DNA of 64,000 nt from positions 727,948 to 791,947 of the forward strand of contig NC_030853.1 in assembly GCF_000208745.1 (NCBI RefSeq). Direction: 5' to 3'. The translations under genes and the position numbers were made by a program. Shown here piece by piece: positions 16,541-28,938 of the stretch (positions are counted from its first letter, which is position 1; each line of letters starts with the position of its first letter). The notes under the pieces are model-generated. The model ran no database searches. It worked only from the letters and a program-made list of their open reading frames with translations, and was not told the origin of the DNA. Origin of the DNA: Theobroma cacao (Eukaryota > Streptophyta > Magnoliopsida > Malvales > Malvaceae).

Positions 16541-18064
16541 CATTATTGTTCTTAAGACTACGGTAAATTTAATGAAAATTTGTATTTATAACTTGGTAAC
16601 AAAGTTTTTGCTTCTCACACACTTCAACAACCCAAGTCTTGGAGTGAAAGAAGCAAAAAATTGGAGTGACAATAGAACTAGAGGTGACATCCCAAATCCA
16701 ACACGTAACTGTAAATTCCTTCGTCTTCTTCTTCTCTTTTTTTTTTTTTTCAAATTTATATTCAACAGAATTTTGGCACAAATTAAATAGAAATTTATTG
16801 AGGGTCATTTATTAAGCTTAAAATGGAAAAGCATTAAATGTTCAGTTACAAAAGGGGAGAAGTGCTTTTAGTGTTAATCCTTGACACATTGCCAATTTCA
16901 TTAGTCATGGCCTTCAACACCAACCCCTCCCCAGGTTTCGACCTAACCATTCCCTTATAAGGACAAAACTTATGGTTTCAATAACCTTTGTTTCAAATTA
17001 CTTTACTACCCCTTACTACCAAAACAAACAAAAACCCACATTTTTTTTTGGTTTACCTACCCCGTACAGTGATGAGGAACCAAAATAGTGACAAGTGAGA
17101 GTGATCGTTATTTTTTAATTTTTAATTTTTTATTATTATATAAATAAAAATTTATAATCTTTTAATCACTCTTTTATATAAAATCTTGAATCCGTCACTG
17201 TTTCATATATACATAGACATGTAATTCATGAAAATTTACTATTTATGACTTAAGGATCTTATCTTAGTTTTTTGGGTTCAAAAGTTCATAATATATACTT
17301 AATTTTTCATTTGTTGTCCCAAGAATTAAAAGAATGAAGTTAGTGTTAATGGAGGATTTGACTACACTTGACATATTCTTTGGCTTTGGTTGAGAAAATA
17401 GTACAAGAGGATTCATAAAGAAGAGGTACCCAAAATTTGTTCGCTCACAATTAGTTGGCAATTATAAAGGCTTAGAGCAACAACGCATTGAAAGAGGGTA
17501 TTGAAGACAAAGGCGAAAATCAACATGCAAAAATGAGCACACCCCTAAAATAGCCAAACTCTCTTGAATTCAATGGGGCCCCACAACACAAAAGAGAAGA
17601 GTGAAAGAGTGACCCCACCTTGAGCAAATCCTCTTCCACAATCACAACCGTTTGATTGGTCCTAAAATTTGTATAATCTTAGCTTTTGATGCCCATTAAA
17701 GGGCTCTAAATTTGACAAGAAAAAGAAAGGAGATGAACCCAAAAGAAGAGAGAAAAGGGAAAAGGAAAAATGATGGGGTTGAGGGCATTTTTTGGCTTGA
17801 AAAGAATCGAAGGACCTCTCCATGTCTTCCACGTATCGTCTCAATTTGTCCGAGAATTTTCCCTAAAATACAAATCCTTATAACGAACTAATGATTAACT
17901 GGTCCCTTTTGCCCTTTGCAACACTTAGGCTTTGAAGCTTAACAGTCACAATCAACTTTCAATATCAACCCTTGCCTTGCCATTTCATCAATGGCCTAGA
18001 ATGTTGCCACGTATTCAAAGCCTTTCTTTGCTCTCTTCTTTCCTTTCGTTTTTATTTCTCCAAT
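16541..18064. other. Intergenic region upstream of the MYB gene
   Basis: No gene is recognisable. There are T-rich microsatellite-like runs (16736-16750, 17040-17050) and purine-rich sequence at 17700-17780. The last few hundred bases are presumably the MYB promoter. An open frame at 16572-16790 is low-complexity and not supported. Confidence 0.6.
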
Positions 18065-18072
18065 TATAAAAA
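18065..18072 (+). promoter_or_regulatory. TATA box of the MYB gene
   Basis: TATAAAAA about 115 bp before the start codon at 18180, leaving a leader of roughly 80 bases that ends in a CT-rich stretch. Confidence 0.55.
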
Positions 18073-18179
18073 GGCCCATAGGAATATAACCCATTAAAAA
18101 CCATTTATAAACCATTATAACCCTTTCAAAAACATTAAACCACCCTCCCCTTTCTTGAGCTTCTCTTTCTCTCGACTGC

Positions 18180-20553
18180 ATGGAGTTTGAAACAAGCCTG
18201 AGAGAGGATTTCCCTTTCCTTTCAAACCTTTTCTCTGATAATTCTCCCCTGAAACCTGACTTCGGAAATGGTTTTCCCTTGGATGGTTCTTCCTCTTCCA
18301 AAGGGTTGCTTCACAACTTTATCCTTCCTGATCATAATCACTACTCCCCCAGTGTCAACAATGGTTCTCTCTTGAATCCATACCATTTTCATCAATTTCC
18401 CGCTGAAGGGTCATCAAGGAATCCCTTCTTCGGGTTTTCCTCGACATGCACCGATGCTTTCGAGCCTTATGTCAATGGATTTTCTAATGATCTCAATGCT
18501 TACATCCCTTCCTTGCCTTTTGCACCAGATGGTGTCAATAACAATGGCTTTTTGCAGGGTTTTCAGAGTGAAGGCTGCTGGGATTTTTCTCAGAAAGTTC
18601 CACCTCAACCCCTGCAGCCTGAAACTCAGACTACTTATCAGCCTCTGATTTTTCAGGATCAACATGGAGCGGTGACTGCTAAGGTGGCTGATGAAGTCTC
18701 ATGCGTCACCGGAGATCAAAATGGGTATCAGGACAAAGTTGATCAGAAGAAGAACAAAAGGTTCCTAACCAGGAGATGTTCCAAAGCTCCTAAGAAATCT
18801 AATATCATCAAAGGCCAATGGACTCCTCAAGAGGACAGGTAACACACACACACACACAAATTTCTGTTAGTTTATTTGTCTTCTAGGAAAATTCATTTTG
18901 TTATATCGTACTTGATTAGGGTTTTGAGTTTTGTTGTTTTAGTTATATCTATGAAGATCTGATTATGCCAATCTCTTTTCCTAGACTGCTAGTGCAGTTG
19001 GTAACAAGGCATGGAACCAAGAAATGGTCTCTGATTGCAAAGATGCTGAATGGGAGAGTGGGAAAGCAGTGTAGAGAGAGATGGCATAACCATCTAAGGC
19101 CTGATATCAAGGTTGGTTTTTTTTACCATATTTTTCCCTTTCCTTTCCTTCTTTTATCTCCCATTTAGACATTAACCATACACATATACATACATGATCA
19201 TGTGTATATTCTTACATACCTGTGTATGTATGTATTGTGTACATACGCGTGTATACTTTTTTGTTATATATACATTCATGCATACTTATATATCCATACA
19301 TTGTATGCATACATGGCCATGTATATAGTATTTCACTTTTTTTTTGATTTTGAGAATTTTATGTATAGTATTGTTTTCATTGACACGCGGTGATAAATGA
19401 ATGAAAGTTAACACGTCAGATTTTTTGTTATTGTTATATATCTGTTGACTCGTTTTGTAAAGTACTTGAATACTTACCATGTTAATCACTTGTCCTTATC
19501 TGCATGACAACGCATTCTCATGCATGCTGATGTGTGCTAGGTTGGACCGGGATTTTATTTAATTAGATCTTATCATCAAAATAAATTGTGAAATCCAAAG
19601 TTAACTAAACGAGACTAATGTCCATATATAGGTGTTTCTGAAGATAAGCACGGCCAATTCATTCTCTTACAAAAATTTTATAATTTTGAGGAAGGAGATG
19701 ATTATAAATATTAAACCTTGTTTTATCAATGTATATACAATCCATTGTGTTGGACAAAAAATTTCATGCCTTAAAGTTCAATTAGTATAACCATGCATGT
19801 AATTGGACATGCATTATTCCTTTGGTAGGACAAATTATGTCTAATTTAAATGACATTATTTATTTATTTATTTTATATAATCCTGGAAAAAGCAAGTAGA
19901 TTATTCTGATAATTCACCCTTTTTCTATTGCATGCAACAAAAATGCCTTGCTGTGTTTGCAGAAGGATTCGTGGAGCGAAGATGAAGATAGGATTCTGAT
20001 TGAAGCACATAAAGAAATAGGGAACAAGTGGGCTGAGATTGCCAGGAGACTACCAGGACGCACCGAGAACACTATAAAGAATCACTGGAATGCAACCAAG
20101 CGAAGGCAATACTCAAGGCGCAAAGGCAAAGACTCCAACCCCAAGGGCGCCCTTTTGCAAAGCTACATCAAGTCTGTGAGTTCAACCTCGACCCGAAAGG
20201 ACAAAGGGAAAAGGGTCATGGAAGCCAATGCTCAGATGCTGATAAACAACAACCCAGCAGCAACAAATCCGCAAGTAGTTCAAGTCCAAAGCTCAGATTT
20301 CAACCCAAAGGATTGGCCAGTTGCGGTTTACAATGCCCAAGCTGATCATCATCAGCCCATGAATTTCTCTTTCGACGCAAGTGTTTTCGGTGAAAGCTGC
20401 ACCGCCAGCTTTGAATCGATGCTCGAAGAGGTTCCTTCTGGTTCTGTTGTTGAAGAGAGCAATGCCGTCATGGATTTTGAGCTGCCCCTGGAAATGGATT
20501 CCGCGAAGAAGGAGCTGGATTTGCTGGAGATGATCTCTCAAGGAAATCTCTAA
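18180..20553 (+). CDS. R2R3-MYB transcription factor (MYB98/MYB118-type), 3 exons
   Basis: Exons 18180-18838, 18985-19111 and 19963-20553; 458 aa. R2 spans about residues 211-262 with Trp214, Trp234 and Trp253; R3 spans 263-310 with Trp266, Trp285 and Trp304. [20 protein letters not shown] and [20 protein letters not shown] place it with the MYB98/64/115/118/119 group, in which R2R3 lies in the middle rather than at the N-terminus. The first 210 residues are low-complexity, rich in Ser, Asn, Phe and Pro; a basic patch (QKKNKRF...) precedes R2. The C-terminal part is acidic and likely activating (inference). In Arabidopsis these factors act in the female gametophyte, endosperm and embryo; which orthologue this is cannot be decided here. 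Intron 2 (851 bp) has a partial copy at 26159-26911. Confidence 0.92.
18842..18858 (+). repeat. (AC)n microsatellite next to the MYB intron 1 donor
   Basis: Eight or so AC units begin only four bases downstream of the exon 1/intron 1 junction. Length changes would fall right behind the splice donor. Confidence 0.85.
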
Positions 20554-21153
20554 TTAGCTGCTTGCAAATTGCTAAAAAACAAACCTTCTTTAATTTGGAT
20601 AAAAACAAAAAGTATTTTAGCGAGAAAATGAGGGTGTAATTAAGTAACAAACAAGGTTACATACATGCACGCCATTTTCTCGTGACTATATCTATATAGG
20701 GTTTATAAGTACTTTAATTTGCTTGTTAAGGTTTGTGTGTTTTTAAGTTATGTCGTGGTTTAATTTGTGTAATGTTTCGTATGTTTTTTATATATATATA
20801 TATATATATAAATAATGTTGGTGTTTTTCTTTAATTAGTCACATGAAAAATGTGCCAAACCTTTAATTAGTTTCTCGTTTTCTTACCGGATAATAGAGCA
20901 TTAATATTTAATTTAACGATTCTCTCGTAAATTTAATAGCTGCATGTGTACGGAATTAGCGCTAGGGTCCATCAATGTTTCTTTAGGGAGCGTATCAATT
21001 TTATTAGTATAATTATTAGTTCAATTTAAACTCATGCGGGATGATAGTTTCATTTTACATTTAGAATAAAAACAACAACAACATAATATAGTGTGTGATA
21101 AAAATTAACTTGGAAAAATATTTAAAAATCCTAACAATTAAAAAAAATAAAGG
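20554..21153. other. MYB 3' UTR and AT-rich flank with (TA)n
   Basis: The first 250 bp or so are the probable 3' untranslated region. A (TA)n run occupies 20790-20810. The rest is AT-rich with no feature recognised. Confidence 0.6.
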
Positions 21154-21604
21154 AATAATATTTAAGAAAGTCCCTAAATTATTAAAAAAAATTCAAATAA
21201 GCCTTTATATTTTTATTATATTCAATCAAGCCCTAAACTTTTATTTCGAGTCAAATAAGTCCTTATGATTAATAATTGATTTGATCAAAACCTTATTTGT
21301 TATTTTATACCACATAGTGCCGACGTGACATGTTAACATGTCATAATTGATGATGATGTGGCATGCTAATATAACATGAAACATAACAATATGATATTTT
21401 TCATTTTTCACATCAACGTTATGTTAGTGTCATGTGAATATAAAATGAGAAGTAACATTTTGACTAATGATAATTATTCAACCATTAGTTATAAAGGCTT
21501 GTTTGATAAAAAAAAAAGTATAAGGGCTTGATTGAATGAAATTAAAGAATAAGAGTTTATTTGAATTTTCTTAAATAGTTTAGAGAGTTTTTGAGCGTTA
21601 TGCC
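21154..21604. repeat. AT-rich long-TIR repeat, well-preserved copy
   Basis: The left arm (AAGTCCCTAAATTATTAAAA, then AAATTCAAATAAGCC and TTCAATCAAGCCC) is mirrored by the right arm (GGGCTTGATTGAATG, TTTGAATTTTCTTAAATAG, then TTTGAGCGTTATGCC). The centre holds GACGTGACATG, TGATGATGTGGCATG and ATAAAATGAGAAGTAACATT. About 450 bp, non-coding, no transposase. Confidence 0.75.
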
Positions 21605-21609
21605 CAGAA

Positions 21610-22960
21610 TAAATAATTTGATGAGAGTATATAATTTTTTTTTCTTGATCAAAGGAGACATTTTATTAACATCAAAGTCTACTACAAGCATGTGAACCAG
21701 TTTGGTAAAAAAAGTCTTAAGAGGAAAAGAAAACACAAATAAAAAATAATGAAAAACCCATAAATCCAAAATTTTGAGGATAACAATTGACAGCATTTAG
21801 GCTACTATCAAATATAAAACATTTCTGATCTGTCCACTCCATATTTAGTTAAAGAATCAATGTAAATATTAGTTTCTTTGAAGGTACGTACAAAAACAAT
21901 ATCTAAAGACTGTCAATTTCATTTATTCTATGATCTTGCATGTTTGTTGCACATCCAACAAATTGTCATTTTAGAATCAAACTCCACATAAGAATCTATT
22001 GCCTCACTCGAGATGATGCATTGAGTCACTAGGGAGCGATTTTGATTGCCATTACTTCACCAGAGAATTAGAATACTGTACTTCAAGCATATAAAGAAAA
22101 TTACAGTCACCGAACCTATTGAGTCTCTTGAAACCACTCTGCATCCTGCAATTTCAAGTTTACCTTTGGTAGAACCGTCAATATTAAATTTAAGCTCATC
22201 TTCCTTAGGATGAATCATGCAACTCCTATTTTAAATTTGATAACATGACTCACAGATAAGGAAACCTATCGGTTTGACCACAGCCTAAATTCATCAAGAC
22301 TACCATTATATTCAATTGCTTTTATCCAGCACATTGACCTCATGATCATAAATAGAATTTCATCACCATCCCAAGCTTTATTATTAAACAAAACATAGTT
22401 CCTTACAATCTATAAAGACTGGAAAGCAGCACCACAAACTACTAACTATCTTTCTTTCAAGGTACCAAACAACATAATATCCTCACAAGACTTCATAAAA
22501 CTTTTCACAAAATTAAGAGCAACCTAGAGTAATCCCAACCATTTAAAAGTAGAACTTTAAACAATCTAAGTCAAACATCATGAAATAAGATTATGATTGC
22601 CATCTTCCTCACATAGCCACATCAATTACATAAACATCATTTTCTTGAAATTAACACCTCAAGATTTCAAAAATTTTTTCCCTAGGATGCAATTCAAGAT
22701 AGCCAACGACAAGAGTTTTAACTTTTGATAGATATTTCCAAATTGAGTGAAACCATACATGTTGTCTCTAAGGTACTACATGATGATCCATGGTTGTTGT
22801 CAACTTCTTTACCGAGAAAGACTCTTTGCCATCAAGCTCCCATATCAATTTGAACCCTTTATCCTCATCAAAACAAACATCCTTAGATTGATAGATCAAA
22901 GTTCCTCAAAGAGATCTTTTCCCTTTGAAAGAGTTGTCCTTGAAATTGTAAATCCCATAT
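21610..22960 (-). mobile_element. LINE 3' half (minus strand), decayed
   Basis: Read on the minus strand, 22420-22260 gives a frame with FNNKAWDGDEILF...CWIKAIE, typical of the cysteine-poor end of the zf-RVT region of plant LINE ORF2. Then 22205-22100 gives LKFNIDGSTKGKLEIAGC, the start of the LINE RNase H-like (RVT_3) domain. The frames are broken. The 3' end is near 21620-21650, where the plus strand shows a T run. Whether 22450-22960 also belongs to the element is inferred only from continuity. Confidence 0.6.
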
Positions 22961-23033
22961 CCTATGCATGATGGTTCAAGGCCTCAACTATTCGCATCTC
23001 CTTCCCAAAAGCTAAAGAGAATAGTCTTGGAAG

Positions 23034-24070
23034 CGAAATATTCAATGAGACATTCTTTTATTGAAATTAAAAAAATTATTAAAATTTTATTTTTCTAGCT
23101 TTTTGAGATGTAAAATTTTTATGTATTTTAAATGGCTAATACAAAATCAACAATAAAAATTTTTAATTCAAATAAATCAACTATCACATAAAATAAAGGC
23201 AACATAACAATATAATATAAATTTTAAATTAAAGTAAAAAAGTCTGTAAATTTTAAAACAATAATACCTAATTGTTGAATACTTATTGCAAACCGTAAAT
23301 GAGGCTCACGGCATTATTAAGATAATAACATAATAGATTTCTTGTGTATTATTTGAAGAAAAATTAAAGTTAAAGGAAGAAGGAAGAAAGAGCAAATGAG
23401 AAAGAAAAATTCAAAAGTAAATATTATACATTGAAAAAGAAATAATTCATTTTATATATAGGAAAAAAATTATTAAAAATCATTAAATATGTTGATTGAA
23501 AATAAGAAAAATAAGTGAGAAAAAAATAGTTATTGGAGATGATTAAATACATATGACCGTTAGTTGATTGGAAATAATATAGTATTCTAGAAATTAAAAA
23601 GTGATAGAAAATTGAGATTTATTAAACATATAATTAAGAAAATGAGAAAATAAGTAATTTTATTAATTATTTTTATTTTTATTATATTTTTTATATAATT
23701 AATTATATTATAAAATTATAGGACTTTCCCAAATTGGGGACCTATAGCCCTCGTTTGGGTGGCTTCACCTAAGGGTCGGCCTTGGAAATAAGAAAAATAA
23801 GTGAGAAAAAAATAGTTGTTGGAGATGATTAAATATTTATGACCGTTAATTGATTGAAAATAATATAGCATTCTAGAAATTAGAAAGTGATAGAAAATTG
23901 AGATTTATTAAACACATAATTAAGAAAATGAGAAAATAAGTAATTTTATTAATTATTTTTTATTTTTATATATTTTTTATATAATTAATTATATTATAAA
24001 ATTATAGGACCTTTCCAAATTGGGGGCCTAAAGCCCTCGCTTGGGGCGCTTCACCCAAGGGCCGGCCCTG
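23034..24070. mobile_element. hAT-like non-autonomous insertion with 8-bp target duplication and a tandem-duplicated end
   Basis: CTTGGAAG occurs at 23026-23033 and again at 24071-24078, immediately outside the segment; 8 bp is the hAT target-site length. The right end is GGGCCGGCCCTG, a common hAT-type terminus. The left end does not show the matching inverted terminus, so it is altered or truncated. The right-hand 286 bp are tandemly repeated (23496-23781 and 23782-24070), each unit ending in a GGG(T/C)CGGCC sequence. No transposase is encoded. Confidence 0.6.
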
Positions 24071-24114
24071 CTTGGAAGAGTATCTTTCAAAGGGTTTTGT
24101 CTAACCAAAAGAAA

Positions 24115-24889
24115 ACTTCTTTACCATTCCCCACCATCTATCTACACCCATTACTGCCTAACCATTTACCGTAGGTAAGTTCATAATGTTTCTTCATACA
24201 TTTGACATTTTTTCCTTAATTATGATCAATAAGTGGTAGCCAACGATATTGATTAGCCTTATATTTTTATAGATGAGTGGTCTTTATAAAGAATTTTTTT
24301 TTAATTCCATGGTTTTTTTTAAAAGGTAGTTTTATTGAATTGAAACTAAGAAAAATACATAAATATGAGGCTATGCTTGAGCTTGTAAGGAGCAAGCAAG
24401 CAAAACTCCATTGCCTTCATAGTATCGCATCATTAAAACAACACCATATAAAAATTGATGTGACAAAAGGAAAGCAAAATAGCATAATAGTTCTTAAAGT
24501 AATCCCACAACACTGATGCCACAAACACACAACATAAGGGTCAGGACAAGGTAAAATTTTGTGTGGGTCTCCAAGAGTGGACGAAAACAGATGAAAGTCA
24601 TTTCCTTCAAAGGATTATAAGAAAAATGGATAAGTATAAGATTCTAGAACATCGATAGGGAGTAGGTGCAACGGTTTCAACTTAGGAGAGTAGAATAGTA
24701 AACATATTCCAGTGTCAAAAGGACTAAATGGTTGTTGAGAAATTGCCTTTTTCCACACACCTGCCTTTTTTAGGCCATCAACAAGAAAATTGGCCTCTTT
24801 GGGGGTACATTAGAATGTGGTGTTGCTACACTAATTTCTGGCAGAATCCAGCTGGTTTGAGACGAGTCTAAGCTTTCATAGGATGTTGG
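24115..24889 (-). mobile_element. LINE 3' region, copy A (left part)
   Basis: About 770 bp match 26917-27630 at many positions, in the same orientation: CACCCATTACT, TTCATACATTTGACATTTTT, ACAACACCATATAAAAAT, GGCCATCAACAAGAAAATTGG and others. On the minus strand this is a LINE 3' end. The T run followed by TTTTATTGAAT near 24310-24340 is the reverse of a typical 3' tail region. The element resumes at 25986 after an insertion. Confidence 0.6.
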
Positions 24890-25985
24890 AGTTGCTTTTG
24901 TGTAGGTTTTTAGACTTTAATAGAGTTCAACACAACATATTAAAGAAACAAGTTGCCATGAATGAGAATGGAAAGATCATTTGACTCTTCAATTGTTGAT
25001 ATCTTGGCCTCAAATCTCTCAAGTATGCTTACTAATACCTTCTCCACTATTCTTTTATCATTCAACTTAGCTCCAAGTACCCTAACTTGGTTCACTATCT
25101 TCATGAGTTTGTCAACATATTCCTTCATAACCTCACTTTCCTTCATCTTAAGAACTTTAAACTGACTCATTAGGTTCAAAACCTACCTTTGCTTGGTTCT
25201 ATTTGACCTTTGAAACTTTTTCTTAAGCTTATCCCAAGTTTCTTTTGCTTTTGCACAAGCCATGCTCCTTGTGAAAATAGTGTCTAACATTGTATTGTGA
25301 AGATAGGACACAACCTTGTATCTCTTAGCCATTTCTTCACTATGTTACTCATTTGTGCTATAGTGGAATTAGCTCATTGTTCATGAGGCTTTCTTCCTTG
25401 TTTAAATATTTCTTAGAGGTTAAATGCTATGAGTAAGGCCTTTATTTTGACTATCTACATAACAAAGTTTTCACCATCGACTTTTGGTGGTGAAAAGGAT
25501 GAAGTGCTACCACTTAAAGCCATGTCTTGATCAAGGAGTGCTTTTAGTTTTTCTTTATGAAGGATTTAAGGTATGCTAACAAGCCTCTAAGACAATGAAG
25601 GTTTGATACTATGTTGGTTTTTAGACTCAAACAATGTTCAATACAGCATATCAGAGAAACAAGTTGCCATAAATGAGAAAGAGAGAAAACAAAGCAAAAG
25701 AAAGAGTTGGGTTGCTAGAAAATAAAGGTTATTGAGCCTATAATGCATTAACCTTTTTATATATTTCATACATGACTTAAGTAGTAGGGTTTTGACCATA
25801 ATATGGACATTATTACACTCCATCAAAAACTACATATCATATCAATCATACATTAGGTGCATAGTTGTCATAAGCTTGACAGCAAGTAGCTGTCTCATTA
25901 CCAAAAAGAGTGAAGCAAGAACCATTGGTTAATGGCATGGCTTGAGGAAGTCTTCAATGCAAGTCTTAACTCAACTTTTTGGCCC
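24890..25985 (-). mobile_element. Copia-type retrotransposon fragment (gag plus LTR part) inserted into LINE copy A
   Basis: On the minus strand, 25179-24940 encodes a UBN2/gag-type segment: KMKESEVMKEYVDKLMKIVN, then KRIVEKVLVSILERFEAKIS. About 70 bp (TTTTTAGACTT...AACAAGTTGCCAT) occur at both 24905-24975 and 25617-25680, as expected of LTR ends. Next to the right-hand copy, 25600-25616 read in reverse resembles a TGGTATCA primer-binding site. Protease, integrase and reverse transcriptase are absent. The exact outer boundaries are uncertain. Confidence 0.6.
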
Positions 25986-26158
25986 ACCCAATGGTATTAC
26001 ATGTGTCACTTTTGATAACAATTAAGGGCATGAGAGTACGCTCATTGGGTGGAGAGGAAGAAGAGAATGCCTTCTGTGATGGCTTTAAACTTTGCATAAT
26101 TTGATTCCTTTACTTTAATGTACTTTGAGAAGACTCATTTAATATATCCAAGGTGGTC
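25986..26158 (-). mobile_element. LINE copy A (right part, RNase H-like segment)
   Basis: The minus strand reads DHLGYIK, VKESNYAKFKAITEGI and, in another frame, KSDTCNTIGWA, fitting the RVT_3 RNase H domain of LINE ORF2. The same segment in copy B is at 27628-27770. It ends where the MYB-derived segment begins. Confidence 0.6.
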
Positions 26159-26911
26159 ACTTATATATCCATACATTATATGCATACATGGCCATATATA
26201 TAGTATTTCATTTATATTTTTTGATTTTGAGAATTTTATATATAGTATCTTTTTTATTGACACACGATGATAAATGAATGTAAGTTATTACATCAGATTT
26301 TTTGTTAGTGTTATATCTCTATTGACTCGTTTTGTAAAGTACTTGAACACTTACCATATTAATCACTTGTCTTTACATGCGTGACAACGCATTGTCATGC
26401 ATGCTGACGTGTGTTAAGTTGGACCAGAATTTTATTTAATTAGATCTTATCATCAAAATAAATTGTGAAATCTAAAGTTAACTAAATGAGACTAATGTCT
26501 ACCTATAGGTGTTTATGAAGATAAGTACATCTAATTCATTTTCGTACAAAATTTTATAATTTTGAGTAAGGAGATGATTATAAATTGTAATCCCTGTTTT
26601 ATTAATGTATATACAATCCATCATGTTGGATAAAAAAAATTCATGCGTTAAAAGTTTAGTTAGTTATAACATGCATGTAATTGGACACACATTTTTCCTT
26701 TTTTGGTGGAACAAATTATGCCTAATTTATATGATATATATATAAATATATATATTTCAAGAGTTTTTCTTTCCAATATCATTCTTGGCAAAACAAGTAG
26801 ATAATTTTGATAATTCACCCTCTTCTATTGCATACAACAAAAATGCCTTGTTGTGTTTGTAGAAGGATTCGTGGAGTGATGAAGATAGGATACTAATTGA
26901 AGCACATAAAA
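26159..26911 (+). pseudogene. Partial duplicate of the MYB gene (intron 2 and start of exon 3)
   Basis: This segment matches 19284 to about 20013 along its whole length, including TATATCCATACATT, CATGGCCAT, ATTAGATCTTATCATC and the acceptor region TGCCTTG(C/T)TGTGTTTG. The exon part starts at about 26862 and reads [16 protein letters not shown], with three bases lost relative to the parent (SEDED becomes SDED), then diverges into LINE-flank sequence. Because the intron is present, this is a DNA-level copy and not a retrocopy. There is no R2 repeat and no complete R3, so no functional product is expected. Confidence 0.88.
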
Positions 26912-26916
26912 AGATT

Positions 26917-28130
26917 AACTACACCCATTACTATTTAACCATTTACCTTAGGTGAGTTCATAATGTTTTTTCATACATTTGACATTTTTTCCTTAATTAT
27001 GATCAATAGATGGCAGCCAATGAAATTGACTAGACCCATATTTCTCATAAATGAGTTGTCTTCATAAAGAGTTTTTTTTTTTGAATTCCATAGTTTTTTT
27101 TTTAAGATAGTTTTATTGAATGGAAACTCAAAAAGCTATATAGGTAGAAGGCTAGGCTTTGAGCTTGTATGGAACACGTAAACTAAATCTCCATTACCTT
27201 CACAATATCACATCGTCAAAACAACAAAACAACACCATATAAAAATCAATGTGACAAAAGGAAAGCAAAATAACAACAGTACTAATGCCACAAACACACA
27301 ACATAAAGGTCAAGACAAGGTAGAAAAAATCTATGTGGGTCTTTAAGAGTGGACCAAAACTAATGAAAGTCATTTCCCTAAAAGGATTCAAGGAAAAATA
27401 TGTAGGTATAAGATTGCAGAATATCAAACTAATAGAGCAGAACAATGAACATTTGTGGGTATCAAAAAGACTAAAAGGTTGTTTAGAAACTACCTTCCCT
27501 TGGCACACTTGCCTCTGTTAGGCCATCAATAAGAGAATTGGCCTCCCTAGGGGTACATCGGAATGTGGTACTACTACACCTATTTTTTGCATCCTTTAGT
27601 TGATTAAAGACAAGTCAAAGCCTTCCATGGTATTACATATGTCACTTTCAATAATAATTAGGGCATGAAAGTCTTGCTGTGATGGCTTTATGCTTTCCAT
27701 AATTTGATTCCTCTACTCTAATGTACTTTAAGAAAACTCTTTTAATATACCCAAGATGGTCACGTAGGGCTTCACCAATCACTACTTGTCTTAGTTTTCC
27801 AATGGTTGAACCATCGATGGTGAGCTTCAAGGAGACTTCCGGTGGTCTCAACCATTTTACCCTTAATTTGTGAGTGACAGAAGAGATTGCTATCATGACA
27901 TTGGAGGGGTTGGTATGGAAATCATGGTAAGAGGTAGGGAATGAAGGCTATTTGTAGGTATCAAGTAGTTCCAGGTGATAAAAAATCTTACCATTGAAGG
28001 TTATCTCATTTTGTTGACGCCATAGAAAATCATAGGGTGACATAAAAAAGCATTCGCTAGATGACTTCAAATTCACACAGTTTAATTATGGAAAAGAATT
28101 CCTCGAATGCGGATAGTTGGGTTTTAAGCC
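26917..28130 (-). mobile_element. LINE 3' region, copy B
   Basis: Direct repeat of copy A. On the minus strand 27896-27650 encodes an RNase H-like stretch: LKLTIDGSTIGKLRQVVIG, then EALRDHLGYIKRVF and EESNYGKHKAITARL. Further upstream on that strand (28060-27950) lies a broken zf-RVT-like FLWRQQNEITFNGKIF segment. It is truncated at its 5' side; no reverse transcriptase core is seen. Confidence 0.65.
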
Positions 28131-28316
28131 TCATCTCCTTTTTGTGGAGGTTAAGGAAAATTATTCTATTTATAGAGTATTACAAAATATATGAGTATCC
28201 TTAAATCAAAGACCAAAATATATTCATTATTCCAACAACGGTATTCTCCAACTTAAAATTTTCCTCACAAATATATATAAAGAAATAAAGTTCTCTCATA
28301 TTTAATTGCCAAAAAT

Positions 28317-28694
28317 TATTAGAGAACATAACATTAAATAAGCTAGAAGCAATTGTGAAGAGTTCTGTGATGCAGAGAAGAAAGCTTGAGCAAAAAAAAA
28401 AGAAACAGGGAGTTTGGAAATAAAAGAGCAGAGCTGCATGCACCGTTTTGAAGAAAGCTAGAGGAAGACCTTGAAATAAAAATGAAATGCTACGTTTTAG
28501 CTAATAAGTTTTAAATTTCTATTATGTTAGTTAAATGTTGTAATTATTAACTGTTTTTTTTTGTTTTTAACTCTTAAAGCACCGTATATAAACAACCTTT
28601 TTAGGTATTCTTCAATGAGAAATCTTGGGATAACTTTTCTTCCCAAAAACGATGAGCTATCTATTGCTTTCTGCCTTCATGCTGTTTGCTAACA
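28317..28694 (+). repeat. 5' LTR of the Copia element
   Basis: 378 bp. It contains GTATATAAACAACC near 28583, a likely TATA region for element transcription. It ends with TAACA immediately before the primer-binding site. Confidence 0.92.
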
Positions 28695-28938
28695 TGGTAT
28701 CAGAGTAGGTCAGAATCTAGCTAGAAATTAGTATTTTTTTTTACAGTAACGGTGGACCTCACATCATCGATTGGGTACTCCATTTACCTTTCTAGCTATT
28801 TTATTTCCTTTCCAAGAGTTTATTCCTTGTCTTTTACTACTATATTATCTATCAGATTCACTTAATCTTCATATTGATCTCATCTATCATCTGGTCATCT
28901 AGTCTTTAAGATATATTTTTATCTAGTTGGTTAACTAT

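Noticed and set aside
19202..19393. Open frame in MYB intron 2
   Set aside because: It lies in TG/TA-rich intron sequence between well-defined splice sites.
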